Shown in pieces: positions 1 to 10,170 of a stretch of 64,000 bases of DNA. Each line of letters begins with the position of its first letter. Positions within the stretch are counted from its first letter, which is position 1. The position numbers were made by a program, and so were the translations under genes. The DNA comes from Trema orientale. Taxonomy: Eukaryota; Streptophyta; Magnoliopsida; Rosales; Cannabaceae. The stretch spans positions 124,001-188,000 of the forward strand of contig JXTC01000130.1 of assembly GCA_002914845.1 (NCBI GenBank). Reading direction: 5' to 3'. The notes under the pieces are model-generated. The model was given only the letters and a program-made list of their open reading frames with translations. It ran no database searches and was not told where the DNA came from.

Positions 1-120
1 TAACTGACAACGACATGTCGTTTAGATGTTTCAAATTGAAACAAGATTAATTAATAACTTTTCCTTGGAAAACAACAGCAAAAATTACAGTGAAAACAAC
101 ATCTCTGCTTAGAACTTTGG
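1..120 (-). repeat. 5' flank of a GDSL lipase copy (duplicated segment)
   Basis: About 110 bases resemble 1935-2032 plus the bases just after the LTR element at 4521. The shared landmarks are ACGACATGTC, AAACAAGATTAAT and ACAACATCT. This is the upstream flank of the GDSL pseudogene, so another GDSL-lipase copy probably lies just left of the window. It also shows what the site looked like before the LTR element inserted at 2033. Confidence 0.5.
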
Positions 121-245
121 CAAATTTGGTAGGAAGGAAGGACGATACTCTCCTTTTTTTGTGTTTGGTATGAGAGGTGTGTTTGGTACGAGAGGAATGA
201 TATAAGATCAAAAATTTTTCTCTCGGTTGATAGTAAAAAAAGTAA

Positions 246-417
246 GGGGATGGCTACGGTAGAGGTGTCCCTACGTAGGGTCATGCCTTAATTATCATTG
301 GATGGGAATCTATGGGGAATAACGAGAATCTGTGGAGAATCTATTTATATACAGATTCTCATCCAACGGTGAATAGACAAGGCCCTACGTAGGGGCGCCC
401 CTACTGTAGACGCGCCC
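246..417. mobile_element. 172-bp Mutator-type MITE, copy 1
   Basis: The element has imperfect terminal inverted repeats. The left end reads GGGGATGGCTACGGTAG, and the right end read in reverse is GGGCGCGTCTACAGTAG. The flanks are AAAAAGTAA and AGTAAGTAA, a 9-bp TSD with 7 of 9 matches. The same element occurs at 36893-37064 with the same length and a perfect 9-bp TSD, and in part at 24749-24839. A 9-bp duplication points to the Mutator superfamily. It has no coding capacity. Confidence 0.8.
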
Positions 418-465
418 AGTAAGTAAATTACAACAAATATTTTTTATAACTAAAATGACACTTGG

Positions 466-480
466 TCACTACCGGAAAAA
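466..480. other. possible CACTA transposon end
   Basis: CACTACCGGAAAAAA resembles the terminal repeat of plant CACTA (En/Spm) elements and lies exactly where homology to GDSL exon 2 begins. Only one end is visible and no partner end was found, so this may be chance or a deletion scar. Confidence 0.25.
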
Positions 481-1964
481 AGTGTTGGAGCTTGAAGTTA
501 TAAGCTTGTGAGTCGATATTCTGTTGGTTCACACATAAGCGTTGTAGCATGTGAGGACTTGACATTATGCTCGCTATCGACATTTGCAATGGTAGGCATC
601 CTACTGGTGGGAGACCTGCGACCCCAAATTTGCGTGCTCCCCTGTCATATAAACTCTAGCTACACCAACAAAAAGAATTCATAAAGATTATAATAAAAAA
701 ACAATAATAGATCCAACAAATGGTGGCTGTAATGGTCATATAGGTCTACAGTTCATATATGGGCTTATGTGGTACATAACTTATATCGAAATATATCATG
801 ACGATATTGTATTCGCATTATAAAAGTACAATCTAATAAGCTTAATGACTTGGTGATAAGCAATAAACACTTCTACTAGAAAGATTAAGGACCCTAAATC
901 TTTTTGCTAATTAAGGCGGTTTATCTTAGTTAACCTTAGCCTCTAACGAAAAAAAAAGAAAGAAAAAAACATATTAAATATTATTGGAATGAAACATTAA
1001 TATCAGATGGATTAAAAGTTGACAAAAACAATACGTACAGCATAATTAAAAGAGTTGAGTACCATCAAAGTAATTTGATTTACAGCCATAGCTAAAGAGA
1101 ATATACCTGAATGAAAGAGCCAAGCCTATGGAGTAGCATGTCAAGGTAGTTGGAAGCCGAACGCTGAAAGTTGGAGGGAATAAAGCCGTTGAGATTAAAG
1201 ACCACGTCATTAGTCCCCACACTTATAACAAACATACATGGCCTCCCTCAGCAAATCCTCAGTCCTATTTTTCCCAGTACTTTTCTCCATTCTCCTTATG
1301 GCTTCATCCAAGTTCCTCAGTTGCTGCTCCATGCTTAAAACGCCATTGACCGCGGTCGTCGCTTCGTCGAGGCCCGAACCCCCCAAGGCGAAGCTGACAC
1401 CCGTGATCAAGTCGGCGTCAGTGAGCCTGAGGTCAGGAACAAAGCCACTTTATAGTTAGTGGGACTCGAGCCCCTATTCAATTTTCTTATTTTTTGAAAA
1501 AGCCTAATAAATCATATGTATTTATAATTTTTTTACTCAAAATTATATACAAAGCCCCACTAAAAAGTAGGAAAATATAGAATAGTCTTTACAAAATAAA
1601 ACAAAATATAATTTTAGTCCCTACTAAAAAAAAAAATCCCACTAAAAAAAAATAGAAAAATACAGAATAGCCTTTACAAAATAAATAAAATATAATTTTA
1701 ATCCCTACTAAAAAAAATCCTGACTTCCTCCCAGATCAAGATAGTCTGTGGTCAGCTTGCCGTTGGAGTACCTTCACGTGGTAGTGTGAGTTGGAAAGTC
1801 TCGGCTGTACGGAGGGTGGTCCCAACGTTGGAATCCCCAAAGGCGAAAACAACGGGTATGGACGGAGATGCGGTGACTAAGAGTGGCAAAGAAAATAAAA
1901 AAGCCAAGGAAAAGAAGATGGTGACAACGATAGAACGACATGTCTCTTGAATGTTAGACAACAA
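481..1964 (-). pseudogene. GDSL esterase/lipase pseudogene (exon 3 missing)
   Basis: This is a broken paralogue of the intact gene at 20166-22214. The 5' part of exon 1 (about 1723-1964) encodes a signal peptide and the block I motif FAFGDS, but the DPGNNN region that should follow is scrambled. About 265 bases of AT-rich sequence (1459-1722) interrupt exon 1. The 3' part of exon 1 (about 1108-1458) keeps TGVSFALGGSGLDEATTA and the REAM-V-S region, with the GTND block frameshifted. An exon 2 remnant lies at 481-655. Exon 3, which should hold the catalytic Asp and His, is absent; a MITE and a CACTA-like end lie beyond exon 2. No functional lipase can be made. The high similarity to the intact copy suggests a fairly recent tandem duplication. 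Confidence 0.85.
1459..1722. repeat. AT-rich insertion with two tandem units inside GDSL pseudo-exon 1
   Basis: The insertion replaces part of exon 1. It contains two similar units of about 80 bases (near 1555-1637 and 1638-1718), each with CCCACTAAAAA, ATACAGAATAG (or similar) and CCCTACTAAAA. There are no coding signals, and the source is unknown. Confidence 0.55.
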
Positions 1965-2032
1965 AAAATCAAAACAAGATTAATGTCTTTTACTAGAAAA
2001 CGACAGCAAACATTACATTGAAGTACAACATC

Positions 2033-2641
2033 TGTTGATGCATGTGAATATGTGTGAACAGAACTAAAAATGGCAGCAGTAATAGCAATAGTAAAAAGGG
2101 CATCCGTAATAGCAATAGTAAAAAGAGTAGCCGTAATAGTAATAGTGAAAAAGGGGCAGCCGTAATAGTAATAGTAAAAGATAGTGTTCTCACTACCTTT
2201 TAAGGCCTATAAATAGAGCCTTCATTTCTTTATTCTCTTCATCCTAAAACTTAGAAGCATTTCAAATTCTCTCTTCTAATTAAATCATTTCTTTTCTCTT
2301 TGTTTCTCCTTTCAAAGAGAGTAGAGTTTCTTTGTGAAAGAGGAGGTTTCAAAGAGTGGCAGTGTAAGGTGTGAATGAGAGAATACTTATGAAAAAGTGC
2401 TTGAGTGTATTGGGGTCATTAGGTAAAAAAGAGGAAAATCTATATGATTGCAGAAATTTTTCATATAGTGAAATTTTTTTTTGAGAGACAGTGATTTTTC
2501 TCCTGATTTGGGAGTTTTCCACTTAAATTCTTATGTTGTGAGATTGGTTTCTATTCCCTATTATTATTTCTCTATTATTCTGATATTTTTTTGAAGTGAG
2601 ATCCTGAGAGAGGCGAATCTGGGTCGGTCAGATTCCTAAGA
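2033..2641 (+). repeat. 5' LTR
   Basis: This LTR is 609 bp with a TATA-like CTATAAATAG at about 2208-2217. Near its start it carries four copies of a roughly 31-bp unit built on GCCGTAATAGCAATAGTAAAA. The final CA has mutated to GA. Confidence 0.85.
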
Positions 2642-2797
2642 AGTGGTATCAGAGTAGGGTTTTTCGGTGCACTATAGCTTGGTGTTAGTCTAAGAAATTC
2701 TGTGTAAGGAGGCTATGTTCAAGTGGGAGTATTTGAATCTTTTAATCCTTTTTGGAAATTTTCTTAGCAGTTTTTCAAGCTAGAAGTGTAAAGCGAA

Positions 2798-3613
2798 ATG
2801 TCAGGAAACAAGATTTCAATCCCGGTTAGAGCTGATTTAGAGAAATTTGATGGGAACATTAATTTTAGCTTGTGGCAAATACAAGTCAAAGATTTATTGA
2901 TTCAATCTAGATTACATAAGGTTTTGAAAGGCAGAGAGACTTACAAGGGCAAAGATTCTGAGAAATCTAGTATGAGCAATAAAGATTAGGATGATCAAGA
3001 TGAAAGAGCTGTAAGTGCGATGTGTATGTGTCTGGCTAAAAATGCCCTTGCAAATGTGCTTGGAATAACGACGGCTAAAAATCTCTGGAGAAAGCTTGAA
3101 GAATCGTATCAGACGAAAGGTGTCTCAATTCGAGTGTGCCTGAAGGAGCAATTTTATACACTGCGTATGAATGAAGGTACAAAAGTTTATGATCATCTTA
3201 GTATCTTGAATGATATCATTTCTAAACTAGAGGCTATTGGAGTGAAGATTGAAGATGAAGATAAGACATTGCGATTCATCTGGTCTCTTCCACCTTCTTA
3301 TGAGCATATGAAACCTATTTTAGTGTATGGAAAGGAGACTGTGTAGTTTTTTCTGAAGTCACAAATAAACTTTTGTCCGAAGAAAGAAGGCTGACAGGTG
3401 GTGGAAGTAATGTTCCATCCGAGGGCTCAGCATTGGCAGTTGACACTAGGAGAAAAATTTCATGAAAAAGAATGTAATCTGTTGGGGGTGTGGACAATCT
3501 GGACACCTGAAAAGAAATTGTCAAAAAAGTGGAGCAAGTTCGGCTAAAAGCTCCAAATCTGATGATGCTGCTAATATCGTCTCCTATGATGGAGACGATG
3601 ATCTTGTCCTTTG
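2798..3613 (+). pseudogene. gag polyprotein of copia-type element (decayed)
   Basis: The protein starts MSGNKISIP and has the UBN2/Retrotran_gag_2 pattern, with KFDGNINFSLWQIQVKDLL followed by LWRKLEESYQTKG and LHR/LRF-type helices. A CCHC zinc knuckle, CWGCGQSGHLKRNC, lies at 3480-3521. An in-frame TAG at 2987-2989 sits where Trp is usual. Frameshifts lie near 3350 and 3460, before the knuckle. Gag would normally package the element RNA into virus-like particles. The broken frame shows this copy cannot supply Gag itself. Confidence 0.8.
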
Positions 3614-3977
3614 ATCATAATATGTACATCCTCATAGCGTGCCGCTTATCTCTAAAGATGCTATGAAAGAGGATATGTTACAATTAGTACCAGCAAGTTT
3701 GCACACAGGCCTTGGTTTGGCATCGATGTAAGGCGTGTGGTGAATGATGTCGATGGCTGATGGACTCCCTGAGATGCCAAATGTGAGAGTCAGCACCACA
3801 ATTATCAGCAAGGTTCTTTTGACATAAGCCGAGATGAAAATCTTAGAATTCGTCAATTCTAAGTGGTATACTCATATGGTGGAGTATGATTGTCAGTAAA
3901 GACAATGATAGCAATGTAAGCTATGAGATGAGACATATGTAAAGACGTAATTGAAATCAAGTTTTCAACTGGGAGAT

Positions 3978-4520
3978 TATTGATACATGTGAATATGTGT
4001 GAACAGAAGTAAAAAGGGTAGCCGTAATAGCAATAGTGAAAAGGACAGCCGTAATAGCAATAGTAAAAAGTGGTGTTCTCATTACCTTTTAAGGCCTATA
4101 AATAGAGCCTTCATTTCTTTATTCTCTTCATCCCAAAACTTGGAAGCATTTTAAGTTCTTTCTTCAAATTAAATCCTTTCTTTTCTCTTTGTTTCTCTTT
4201 CAAAGAGAGTAGAGTTTCTTTATGAAAGAGGAGGTTTCAAAGAGTGGCGGTGTAAGGTATGAATAAGAGAATACTTGTGAGAAAGTACTTGGGTGTACTG
4301 GGTAGAAAATAGGAAAATCTATATAATTGTAGAAATTTTTTATATAGTGAAATTATTTTCTGAGAAACAGTGATTTTTCTCCTGATCTAGGAGTTTTCCA
4401 CTTTAATTCTAGTTTTGTGAGATTGGTTTCTATTCCCTATAATTATTTCTCTATTATTCTGACATTTCTTTGAAGTGAGATCCTGAGAAAGGAAAATTTG
4501 GATCCGTTAGATTCCCAACA
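3978..4520 (+). repeat. 3' LTR
   Basis: This LTR is 543 bp and starts TATTGATACATG (first TG mutated) and ends CCCAACA. It has two copies of the 31-bp unit against four in the 5' LTR, which accounts for most of the length difference. Confidence 0.85.
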
Positions 4521-4696
4521 ACATCTCCCTTTCGAAATTAATGGACATACATGTCGAATACTGATCTAATCAATTTCATTTATAGTTCTCGAATTATAGT
4601 CACAGAAATCCATTTTCGCTCCCAAATTTTCAACTTAGATGTATGCGACATCGAATTATGATATTGCTGCAATACTGGGCTTTTCTATTAAAAATT

Positions 4697-6611
4697 GGGA
4701 TTAGGACAAAAATACGAACATTTTAATAACTAATACAATTTTAATGACCTTTCTATAAACTTAACTTTGCGTATGACCTTGAATGTCATTTTTGAAAAAA
4801 GATAAAATGAAAAGAAAGGAAACCAGAAAATAGAAGAAATGGAGCGGAGGGAACAGCTGCAAAGGATCAAAAAATCACGGTAAGACAGCCGATCGGGATC
4901 GATTAAATCGAAAATTCAGACCCAAAATCGTGAATGATTCAGCTTAGTTTCCTTCGACTCAAGTGCATTGTAAGGTTTCCTGATATTGAATTTGCATTCT
5001 AATTTGATTCATGTTTGGAATTTTGAGTTCTTTGAATCGAAATCTGAAGATAGTATATGTTCATCGTCGAAAATGTAAAGAAAAAAAAAGTCTGTATTCT
5101 TTGTTTAAAATCTGAAAATTAAAAAATGTTTATTAGATTATTTATGTCGAAATTAGTTTCTTATATATTTGGTGTCAAACTTTGCTTCAGATTTCTTCGC
5201 TTTTGATCTTAAAATGAAGCTATGGTTTCTGTAAATTTATTTCAACGAAATTAGGTAGTGGTTTCTTTTAGAAAATTTCATTCATTGTTTCAGGAAACTA
5301 ATTGAACTAGTGGTTTCTAAGATATTCGCTGTCAAAAATGGGAGCTAGTTCCTTGTTTTTTTTGGGTAAAATTTTAGGAAACCAAATTGCATACAGGTTT
5401 CATGCAACCTTTTTTTTATTCAAAATATGACTCTGTAATTCAATATTGCATATTTATAGGTTTCTAAGTTGCTTAGTTTCTAACTTTTGGAATAGTTTTA
5501 AATTTATGTGAATTTGGAACTGAATTAGGTTTTTTAGAATGTTAGATATTATAATTAGGGACTAGTTTCTTAGTTTCTGGTGTTACAATTGAGTATTGGT
5601 TAAAATGTATCTCAATAGTGACCCTAATTTATTAGTGTTGAAATGTAAGAATACAAATAAATTACTGATTTCTTGTAAAAGAATTGTTGAGTGGAAACTA
5701 GTTGCTAATTTATTTTCTAATAATTGTTTTCTAGATTTTTTACTTTCAAACTTGGAGAGTGGTATCTAAGTTGCATGGTGTTAAAATTAGAGACTTATTG
5801 GGGTTAATAGTTAGTATATGTATGTGGCTTAGTTTCTAATTAATATGGTGTTAAAACTAGGGAGTGGTGTACTGCTTTTTTGGGGTTAAAGGTTAATAGG
5901 TGGCTTGGTTTCTTACTTTCCTGGTGTTAACAATAAGATGATGCCTAATGTTGTTAACCTGCATTTAACATGGGAAATGCTTACTGGTTTTTAGGCTTCA
6001 TGCTGTCAAAATCAGTTAATGATTTCTGACTTGTTTGATGGCAAAATTAAGATCAGATTTCTACGTTTTTTGTTGTCAAATCTTGCCTATAAGTGTGTAT
6101 TTTTGGATAATGAGTTTTAACCCTTGTAGTTTCTATGATTAAATTAGCTACAAAGCATTCTTGAAACAAGTCATTCTATATAATAAACTAAACTGGTTTA
6201 TGCAGAATGTCCTGTAGCTACAGGAAACCGAACTGGCTTTCAGGAAACTCTTGTGGTTTCCGTTGATTAACTTAGCTACAGGGCATCTTGCATAAAGGAA
6301 ACCGAACTGATTTTCAGGAAACTCTTGTGGTTTCTGTTGATTAACTTAACTACAGGGCATCTTGCATAAAGGAAACCGAACTGGTTTTCAGGAAACTCTT
6401 GTGGTTTCTGTTGATTAACTTAACTACAGGGCATCTTGCATAAAGGAAACCGAACTGACTTCTAGGAAACCCTTGTGGTTTTCGTTGATTAACTTAGCAA
6501 TAGTACATCCTGCATACAGCAAACCGAAATGGTTTTCATGAAACCTTTGTGGTTTCCTGTTATATAATTTCAGAATTAACTTGGTAATTGGTTTCTAATT
6601 TTTGGTTACAA
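4697..6611. other. MULE left non-coding leader
   Basis: There is no credible ORF here. From about 5200 onward GGTTTCT, TTAGTTTCT and GGAAACC words recur every few tens of bases, often near TGGTGTTAAAA or GCTGTCAAAA. The region probably contains the promoter and 5' leader of the transposase. Part of it (about 5942-6250) is copied into the transposase intron. Confidence 0.5.
6220..6560. repeat. 74-bp tandem array of GGAAACCGAACTG units
   Basis: GGAAACCG or close variants recur at 6223, 6297, 6371, 6445 and 6519, a constant spacing of 74 bases. Each unit reads GGAAACCGAACTGG, then CAGGAAACTCTTGTGGTTTC, then TTGATTAACTTAGCTACAGG. GGAAAC and GTTTCC within a unit are inverted, so each unit could fold on itself. 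Related but more diverged units lie at about 8800-9100, 9780-10060, 15810-16020 and 16225-16400. Confidence 0.85.
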
Positions 6612-9599
6612 ATGAGCGAAATGAATACTACAACAGTCTTTGCACAACATAATGGAAAATGGAATCAGAACAACGACTACGTCGACTTCAAGATGACAAG
6701 AATACTTGTTCCACCAAACTGTGGCTTTCAAAACTTAATATAGCTGCTATCAAGAGAGTTAAATTTGAATCTCACAGTAAAAAATTCAATTATTGAGTAC
6801 CAAGTTAGCAAGGGGAAACCAACCATGAAAATACACAATGATGGCATAATGGAGTTCTATTTGTAATTGAAGAAAAATGATGAAAACCCAACAAGTTTTC
6901 CCCTATGCATTACAGTAGCAAGTGACTCATTAATTATGGAGAATTTGCTAGAAGAAATGATGACAAATTCAGGTACTACTTCTTTAATACAATCAAATGA
7001 ATGCATGGAGGTAAACATGTTAGCAGATTCTGTGGAGCTAGGGAATAAATTTGCTGAAGAATTACTAGAAAATGAAGACGAAGAAATAGAGGAAGTACAT
7101 ATTATAATAAATACAAAAGTAATCTCAAACCCAAAGATCTCAAAGGGTTAAGAAGTGGCAAATATACAAGGACAAGGAAGTCCTGATAAATGCTTTGGAA
7201 CATCATACAATAATAAACCATTTCTAATTTAGGATACACAAATCTTGCAAAAAAGAGTATGAGCTGCTATGTCGGGATCCAGAATGCAAGTAATATTTCA
7301 GAGCCTCAAGGAATGTTAAAACTGATATGTACATAGTCAAAAAATATTACCCAGTGCACACTTGCTCATAAGACATAATACAGGGAGAGCATCAGCAAGC
7401 AAGTACTTCATTAGTTGGTGATTGTGTCAAAGCCAAATTCTTGAGCATAAAAACCATATATACACTTAGTGATACTGTTAGGGATATGATGAATGATTAT
7501 GGTGTGTCTTTGGATTACAAAAAAGCATGGAGGTCAAGAGAAAAGGCTATGCAGATGGTGAGAGGGAAACCAGATAAGTCGTATGCAGAATTACCCAATT
7601 ATCTATACATGTTGAAGCAAAAGAACCCAGGAATAGTGGCTACAATAGAGGCGGACCAAAATGGTTTATTCAAATACATGTTTATGGCACTAGGAGCTTC
7701 AATAAAAGGATGACCACATTGTAAACCAGTAATAGTTGTAGATGCTACAGGTATGAAAGCTGAATATGGAGGATGCCTACTAACATCATGTACAAAAGAT
7801 GCCAATGAGAACATATTCCCACTTGCATATGGGATAGGTGATTCTGAAAATAACAATTGTTGGGAATGGTTTTTTAGAAAACTAAAGGTAACTTTTGGAG
7901 AACGTGATGAGTTATGCATCATTTCAGGCCGAAATGAAAGTATTTTGAAAGCCGTCCCAACTGTTTTCCCAAGTGCAACACACGAAGCATGCATGTATCA
8001 GCTTTTAAATAATCTGAAGATTAATTTCAAGACCCCTTCAATAAAAACCAGAGAAGCTTTTCTTGCTGCAGTTAGAGCTTATACAATGATGGAGATTGAG
8101 CACAATATAGAAAAACTAGACCACATTCATAAAGGGATTCAGACTTATCTAGAGGAAGTTGGTTATTCTAAATGGGCTAGGGTATATTCTACAAATAGAA
8201 GATATACATTCATGACTTCGAACATAGCAGAGTCCATGAATGCAGCCAACAATACTGCAAGGCATCTACCAGTTACTCTATTAGTTGAATGCTTGAGAAG
8301 TTTGACTCAAAACTGGTCTTGGAAACACAAGAGCAAGGCACTAGTACTAGGGACAAAGCTTGCAATCAAACCAAATAAGATACTGACCCAAAACTACGTT
8401 GAATCAACAAGAATGAAGGTACGTATAAAACTACTTCTATACTTCAAAAGAAAGAAAAGAAACTATGAAAAAGTGGAACTAGAATCCAAAATGGTTTCCT
8501 GAAATTAATTAGATGATGATGATACCTAATGTTGTTAAACTGCATTTAAAATGGGAAATGCTTATTGGTTTTTAGGCTTCATGCTGTCAAAATTAGTTAA
8601 TGATTTCTGACTTGTTTGATGGCAAAATTAAGATCAGATTTCTACGTTTTTTGTTGTGAAAACTTGCCTATGAGTGTGTGTTTTTGGATAATGAGTTTTA
8701 ACCCTTGTGGTTTCTGTGATTAAATTAGCTACAAAGCATTCTTGAAACAAGTTATTCTATATAATAAACCAAACTGATTTATGCAGAATGTCCTGTAGCT
8801 ATAGGAAACCTTTGTAATTTCTAATGATTTAGTTAGCTACAGGTCATCCTGTATACAGGAAACTAAACTAGTTTTTAGGAAACCCTTGTGGTTTCTATTG
8901 ATTAACTTAGCTACGAGCATCCTGCATACAGGAAACCGAACTGGCTTACAGGAAACCCTTGTAGTTTCCGTTGATTAACTTAGATACAGGGCAACTTGCA
9001 TAAAGGAAACCGAATTGGCTTCCAGGAAACCCTTGTGGTTTCCGTTGATTAACCTAGCTGCAGCACATCCTGCATACAAGAATTCGAAATGGTTTCCTGA
9101 AATCTATTATGGATTTGATTAATTTTTCTGTCATTAAATTTTCAGGTTCAACAAGCAAGTGAAATAATTTTCAAAGTTATTGAAGAGACAAATTCATTTG
9201 AAGTGAATTTAGAGGAAAAAAACTTGCTTATGCAATCGGTTCCAAATGGATGAGCAACCATGCAGTCATGCAATGGCGGTATTTGCAAAAAAGCATTTAA
9301 GTAGTTATGATTACTGCTCAAAATACTACAAGAAGGAAACAATGCCAGCGACATATGAAGGAACTATGCATCCAGTTGGAAACCCAAAAGAATGGACCAT
9401 ACCAAATTCCATTTCAGAAATCAAACTTAAAGCACCAAAAGGAAAACGAAAAGCAGGAAGACCAAAGAAGAAAAGACTTCCATCTGCTGGTGAACCCAAA
9501 GCAAAAACGAGGTATGGAAGGTGCAAGGAGTACGGACACAATAGAGCAACATATAGAAATCCACCAGTTTCAGAAGCAAAACAATCAAAGAATAATTAA
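6612..9599 (+). pseudogene. MuDR/MULE transposase pseudogene with SWIM zinc finger
   Basis: This is a Mutator transposase remnant of two visible exons. Exon 1 (6612-8418) begins with an N-terminal domain containing QHNGKWNQNNDYVDF and RILVPPNCGFQNL. It continues through HKSCKK-YELLCRDPEC and the MULE catalytic domain (VIVVDATGMKAEYGG, FPLAYGIGDSENNN, NIAESMNAANNTARHLP). Exon 2 (9146-9599) holds a SWIM finger, with CLCNRF followed by CSHAMAVF, then a basic GKRKAGRPKKKR stretch and a CCHC-like knuckle. Intron 8419-9145 starts GTACGT and ends TTTTCAG. In-frame stops lie at 6741, 6864, 7225, 7291, 7369 and 7711. Frameshifts lie near 7145 and in the A-run at about 9218. The usual SDR motif of the catalytic domain reads SGR (Asp to Gly). 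The gene is inactive as it stands. An upstream non-coding exon is possible but not visible. Confidence 0.85.
8516..8860. repeat. copy of the MULE 5' leader inside the transposase intron
   Basis: This stretch matches 5942-6250 over roughly 300 bases in the same orientation, for example CTAATGTTGTTAA, GGGAAATGCTTA and AGATCAGATTTCTACG. It then runs into another set of 74-bp-like units (to about 9100). It lies wholly between the GT and AG of the transposase intron. Confidence 0.85.
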
Positions 9600-9779
9600 A
9601 TATTTTGCTAGAATTTATGTACACAAACAGATTTGGAAACCATTTTGTTTACTTGTAGAAACCCATTTTTAGAATTTATGATTACTTCTAGAATCTTATT
9701 GATCTCTTACTATTGGAAAATTCTAACAGCCAAAAGGGTTTTAGGTTTCTCACTTTGAATTTTATCTATGTTTTCTTGT

Positions 9780-10170
9780 TATTTACTTAACTAGAGGTCT
9801 TTCTGGAAAGAGAAAACCAAACTGATTTAAAGGAAACTCTTCTGATTTCCAGTGATTAACTTAGCTACAATGGATTCTGCAAAGAGGAAACAAATTAGTT
9901 TCCAGGAAACTTTTGTGGTTTCCAGGAAATTTTTGTAGTTTCCGATGATTTCGTTATCCACAGAACGTTTTGCTTCAATTTCCAGGAAATCATTGTAAAG
10001 AGCGTTTTGCTACATGGAAACCAAAATGGTTTCTAAAAACCTTTGTGCTTTCCTTTGTGTCAAGAGCAATATTCACAACAATAGAAATATAACCAACTTT
10101 GTAACAATGAAGCATTACATAAATTTCCAACGTTGATAGACAAACTCAACTCATGTTTAGCCCTAAATTA
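9780..10170. repeat. MULE internal repeat, distal copy
   Basis: This region between the two convergent genes contains diverged GGAAACC units. It ends with a block (AACTCAACTCATGTTTA and neighbours) that also occurs at about 16110 and 16505 inside intron 1 of the Ulp1 gene. Confidence 0.6.

Larger units (their letters stand above)
2033..4520 (+). mobile_element. gag-only copia-type LTR retrotransposon (TR-GAG-like)
   Basis: The two LTRs are 2033-2641 and 3978-4520, with TGTTG...CAACA-type ends. A perfect 5-bp TSD, ACATC, lies at 2028-2032 and 4521-4525. After the 5' LTR, TGGTATCAGAG (from 2644) matches the initiator-methionine tRNA primer-binding site usual for Ty1/copia. A purine-rich stretch, CTGGGAGATT, lies just before the 3' LTR. 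The interior is only about 1.3 kb and encodes a decayed gag. No protease, integrase or reverse transcriptase is visible, so mobilisation would have needed an autonomous partner. The paralogous flank at 1-120 preserves the uninterrupted target. Confidence 0.85.

Noticed and set aside
3622..3977. copia pol remnant after gag
   Set aside because: No protease, integrase or reverse-transcriptase motif could be read in any frame.
6220..6560. 74-bp array as a CRISPR array
   Set aside because: The repeats have no unique spacers and the genome is eukaryotic. It is a minisatellite.
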